This document shows, in pieces, positions 5,841-7,800 of a DNA stretch of 7,800 nucleotides. This stretch comes from Methanobacteriota archaeon (GTDB lineage: Archaea; Hydrothermarchaeota; Hydrothermarchaeia; Hydrothermarchaeales; JAADFM01): contig JAADFM010000046.1 of NCBI GenBank assembly GCA_013152845.1, positions 1 through 7,800 of the forward strand, given 5' to 3'. The position numbers were made by a program, and so were the translations under genes. Numbering within the stretch: position 1 is the first letter of the stretch; each line of letters begins with the position of its first letter. The notes beneath the pieces were generated by a model that was not told the origin of the DNA, did no database searches, and saw only the letters and a list, made by a program, of their open reading frames with translations.

Positions 5841-5850
5841 CTTCTGAAGA
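5840..5850. repeat. 11-bp palindrome abutting the TATA box
   Basis: TCTTCTGAAGA is a perfect inverted repeat (five-base arms around one base). It touches the upstream edge of the minus-strand TATA box, where TFB or a repressor would bind. An operator role is possible but the arms are short, so chance cannot be excluded. Confidence 0.3.
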
Positions 5851-5854
5851 AAAA
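5846..5854 (-). terminator. Possible oligo-T terminator after scpB
   Basis: On the minus strand TTTTTCTTC begins 2 nt after the scpB stop codon and precedes the TATA box of the next gene. Archaeal RNA polymerase can terminate at T-rich tracts without a strong hairpin. Its position at the operon end and just before a new promoter supports this reading, but the tract is short and interrupted. Confidence 0.4.
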
Positions 5855-5856
5855 CG

Positions 5857-6354
5857 TCACATGCCCTCGCTCAGTTTCTCGCCCAGGATTCGCTTCAGCT
5901 TTTCGATGTCCCTCGGGAAGTTGAAGTAGTCGGCAAACTTCGGGGTGGTCTTCAGGAGCTTGCTCCTGCCCGAGGGCTCGGCTGTGATGAACTCCTTGGC
6001 CACCAGGGTCCTGACGTGCTCGTAGGTCAGGTACCCCCTGGCCCTGACCACCTCGGCCTGGAGGACGGGCTGCTTGAGCGCGATGTAGGCCAGGGTCTTG
6101 AGGACCTCCCCATCCACCGCCGGCTTCACGAAATCCTTGAGGAGCTCGGCGTACTCGTCCCTGGCCTGCATGGCGTAGCGGCGGTCCCCTATCTTCATGA
6201 TCTCCAGGCCGCCGTCCCTTCTGCGGTACTCATCCATCAGCTCCTCGATGTAGGCCACTATCTTATCGGCGGGGAGTCCCGTGACCCGGTTTATCTCCTC
6301 CACCGAGACCGGGTCGGTGGCCACGAAGAGCACTGCCTCTATCAGGTTCTTCAT
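5857..6354 (-). CDS. scpB: Segregation and condensation protein ScpB
   Basis: ScpB is the winged-helix subunit that dimerises, binds ScpA and regulates the SMC condensin ATPase. The 165 residues begin MKNLIEAVLFVATDPVSVEEI, the typical N-terminal helix and first winged-helix start. They continue with EELMDEYRRRDGGLEIMKIGDRRYAMQ (wing) and a second winged helix containing LKTLAYIALKQPVLQAEVVRARG and a terminal LKTTPKFADYFNFP, which matches the family ending. The length suits archaeal ScpB, shorter than many bacterial forms of 180-200. The ATG at 6354 overlaps the scpA stop by four bases (ATGA), so it is translationally coupled to scpA. It is the last clear member of the smc operon. Confidence 0.94.
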   Translation of the reverse strand: MKNLIEAVLFVATDPVSVEEINRVTGLPADKIVAYIEELMDEYRRRDGGLEIMKIGDRRYAMQARDEYAELLKDFVKPAVDGEVLKTLAYIALKQPVLQAEVVRARGYLTYEHVRTLVAKEFITAEPSGRSKLLKTTPKFADYFNFPRDIEKLKRILGEKLSEGM

Positions 6355-7043
6355 TTCCCATTCCTCAGCGAGATGTATATCTCCCCGAAGAGCTCGTTCT
6401 GCCAGACCTTTATCTTCTTCTGGGAGTCCAGGTAGAGCAGGGAGAGGAGCATCTCCACGATGACCATCTTCTGCTTTTCGGGGACGAGGTCATAGAAGTT
6501 GATGACCTTGTAGCTCTGGCCCATCTCCTTCAGCTGCTCGTAGATTCTGACCAGCCTCTCCTTGATGTCCTCCTCGTCAACAGAGATGACCATCTTGGGC
6601 CTCTGCCTGGGCTTCTTCGGGAAGTTCTTCCTTATCATCTCCTCCCCCAGGGCCTGCTGGAGGGCGTCAATCAGCTCGAAGAGGGTGGACCTGCGCTCGG
6701 CCCTCCTCCTTAAGGGCACCCTCAGTCCCTGGATGCGGCTGCGTCCCCCTGCCCCGGCCAGGTCCTCCAGCATCCCGAAGCCCAGGTCCGGGACCTCCTC
6801 TTCCTCGGGCAGGATGGCCTCGGACTTCATCCTCAGGAGGATGGAGGTGGTCAGGAGGGTCTTGCCGGACAGGCGCAGGTTGACCCGCTCCATGCGCCGC
6901 ACCTCCTCGGCGAAGCGGTCTGCAATCTCGGCCACATCGATGTCCCAGGGGTCCATCTCATCGGCGATGACCATCTCTATGAGCATGTCCACGGGGTGCA
7001 TCTCGGCCCTGGATTTCAGCCCGGCGTAGGTATCAGTCAGCAA
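6351..7043 (-). CDS. scpA: Segregation and condensation protein ScpA (kleisin)
   Basis: ScpA is the kleisin that bridges the two SMC heads and carries ScpB. The N-terminal region has HPVDMLIEMVIADEMDPWDIDVAEIADRF, the archaeal form of the DxxDI..AEI motif, then LLTTSILLRMKSEAILP. A charged linker around 6680-6790 (about residues 85-121) contains basic RVPLRRRAERRS. The C-terminal domain includes EEDIKERLVRIYEQL, VPEKQKMVIVEMLLSLLYLDSQKKIKVWQNELFGEIYI, the winged helix that binds the SMC head. The start is uncertain. TTG at 7043 gives 230 residues, overlaps smc by 11 nt and has GGAGG only 3 nt upstream. ATG at 7001 gives 216 residues and starts right at the conserved HPVDM. The first is used here to avoid losing residues. 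No other start is obvious. Confidence 0.93.
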   Translation of the reverse strand: MLTDTYAGLKSRAEMHPVDMLIEMVIADEMDPWDIDVAEIADRFAEEVRRMERVNLRLSGKTLLTTSILLRMKSEAILPEEEEVPDLGFGMLEDLAGAGGRSRIQGLRVPLRRRAERRSTLFELIDALQQALGEEMIRKNFPKKPRQRPKMVISVDEEDIKERLVRIYEQLKEMGQSYKVINFYDLVPEKQKMVIVEMLLSLLYLDSQKKIKVWQNELFGEIYISLRNGK

Positions 7044-7800
7044 CTTCCTCCAACTCCACTCCGATTATCTTTGAGACCCCGTCCTCGTTGGAGACCCCGA
7101 AGAGCTGGTTGGCCGAGGACATGAGGGTGTCCTTGTGCGATATAACGATGAACTGGGCGGTCTTGGCGGACTCCGCTATCATCTCGGATATCTTCTTCTC
7201 GTTGGTCTTGTCCAGGGAGACGTCGATCTCGTCCAGGACATAGAAGGGGGCGGGCTGGAAGCGCTGGATGGCGAAGATGAAGGTCAGGGCAGTCAGGGTC
7301 TTCTCCCCCCCGGACATGGCCTCGATATAGGCCGGGGCCTTCTTGCCCGGGGGGTGGGTCCTTATCTCCAGGCCCCCTTCCAGTGGGTTCTCGGCATCCA
7401 GGATGAGCTCCGCCGAGCCCCCGTCGGAGAGCCTGGAGAAGATGCGGTTGAAGTTCTGGGCCACCTTCTCGAAGACCTCCATGAATATCTGGTACTTCCT
7501 GGACTCTATCTCCCCCATGAGCTCCAGGATGGACTCCCTCTCCCGCTCCAGGCGCTCGGTCCGCTCCACATAGACCCCCACCTTCTCCTTGACCTCCTCG
7601 TAGTCCTCGATGGCCCTCATGTTGATGGGCTCCAGGGCCTCCATCTCCACCTCCATCCTGGCAATCTCAGCCTCTACGGCCGCAGGGTCGATGGGGGTCT
7701 CCAGGTCAACCTCCACATCCTCGAACTGCTTCAGCGCGCCCCTGATGTCCTCCAGGCGGGTCTCCAGGCGGGCCATCTCGATGCGCGCCTCCTCGCAGCG
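7033..7800 (-). CDS. smc: Chromosome segregation protein SMC, C-terminal part (5' end beyond window)
   Basis: SMC is the long coiled-coil ATPase of the condensin complex that loops and compacts the chromosome. The 255 residues visible are the C-terminal end; the frame stays open to base 7800, so the ATG at 7774-7776 is not the real start. First comes the end of the return coiled coil (Glu/Arg-rich, heptad-like), then EPINMRAIEDYEEV, the conserved entry to the head. The C-terminal head follows with FEKVAQNFNRIFSRLSDGG, the ABC signature AMSGGEKTLTALTFIFAI, Walker B FYVLDEIDVSLDKTNEKK with its D-loop, and the H-loop FIVISHKDTLM. Walker A, the hinge and most of the coil lie outside the window. 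It leads the smc-scpA-scpB order, with its stop overlapping the scpA TTG start region. Confidence 0.97.
   Translation of the reverse strand, partial: RCEEARIEMARLETRLEDIRGALKQFEDVEVDLETPIDPAAVEAEIARMEVEMEALEPINMRAIEDYEEVKEKVGVYVERTERLERERESILELMGEIESRKYQIFMEVFEKVAQNFNRIFSRLSDGGSAELILDAENPLEGGLEIRTHPPGKKAPAYIEAMSGGEKTLTALTFIFAIQRFQPAPFYVLDEIDVSLDKTNEKKISEMIAESAKTAQFIVISHKDTLMSSANQLFGVSNEDGVSKIIGVELEEVAD

Overview
This GC-rich window is from an archaeon. CobY (the GTP-dependent cobinamide-phosphate transferase that stands in for bacterial CobU), a CobZ-like phosphatase, an archaeal-type RNase HII and an SMC-ScpA-ScpB operon all point that way. So do TATA-like boxes sited 26-30 nt upstream of start codons. 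A GC-rich euryarchaeon, perhaps Thermoplasmatota or Methanomassiliicoccales, is plausible, but the lineage is a guess from gene content and base composition.

Positions 1-4680 (+) hold a compact cluster for the late steps of cobamide (B12) synthesis: cobQ (5' end cut by the window), cbiB, an acidic TPR protein, a cobZ-like phosphatase gene, cobS and cobY. CobQ amidates the corrin ring to give adenosylcobyric acid. CbiB adds the aminopropanol arm. CobY activates adenosylcobinamide phosphate with GTP. CobS joins it to alpha-ribazole (or its phosphate), and CobZ removes the remaining phosphate. The TPR protein has no known role in this pathway. Gene junctions are tight, with overlaps or gaps of at most 41 nt.

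Positions 4686-5615 (+) hold two housekeeping genes: a Trm112-like zinc protein with an apparent internal duplication, then rnhB overlapping it by ATGA. The rnhB reading frame is broken at about 5456-5460. The catalytic core lies in one frame and the conserved C-terminal part continues in the next. This is either a real mutation or a sequence error.

Positions 5627-7800 (-) hold smc (C-terminal ATPase half only, running off the window), scpA and scpB in overlapping order. This is the condensin complex for chromosome organisation. Downstream of scpB lies a short oligo-T tract, then a strong TATA box driving a predicted 60-residue cysteine-rich protein of unknown function. It converges on rnhB with only 11 nt between the stop codons.

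No tRNA, rRNA, CRISPR array, insertion sequence or gene-free stretch over 300 bases was seen. Most of the content is core metabolism and chromosome maintenance. The least explained items are the small Cys-rich protein, the duplicated Trm112-like protein, the TPR protein inside the cobamide cluster and the broken rnhB.
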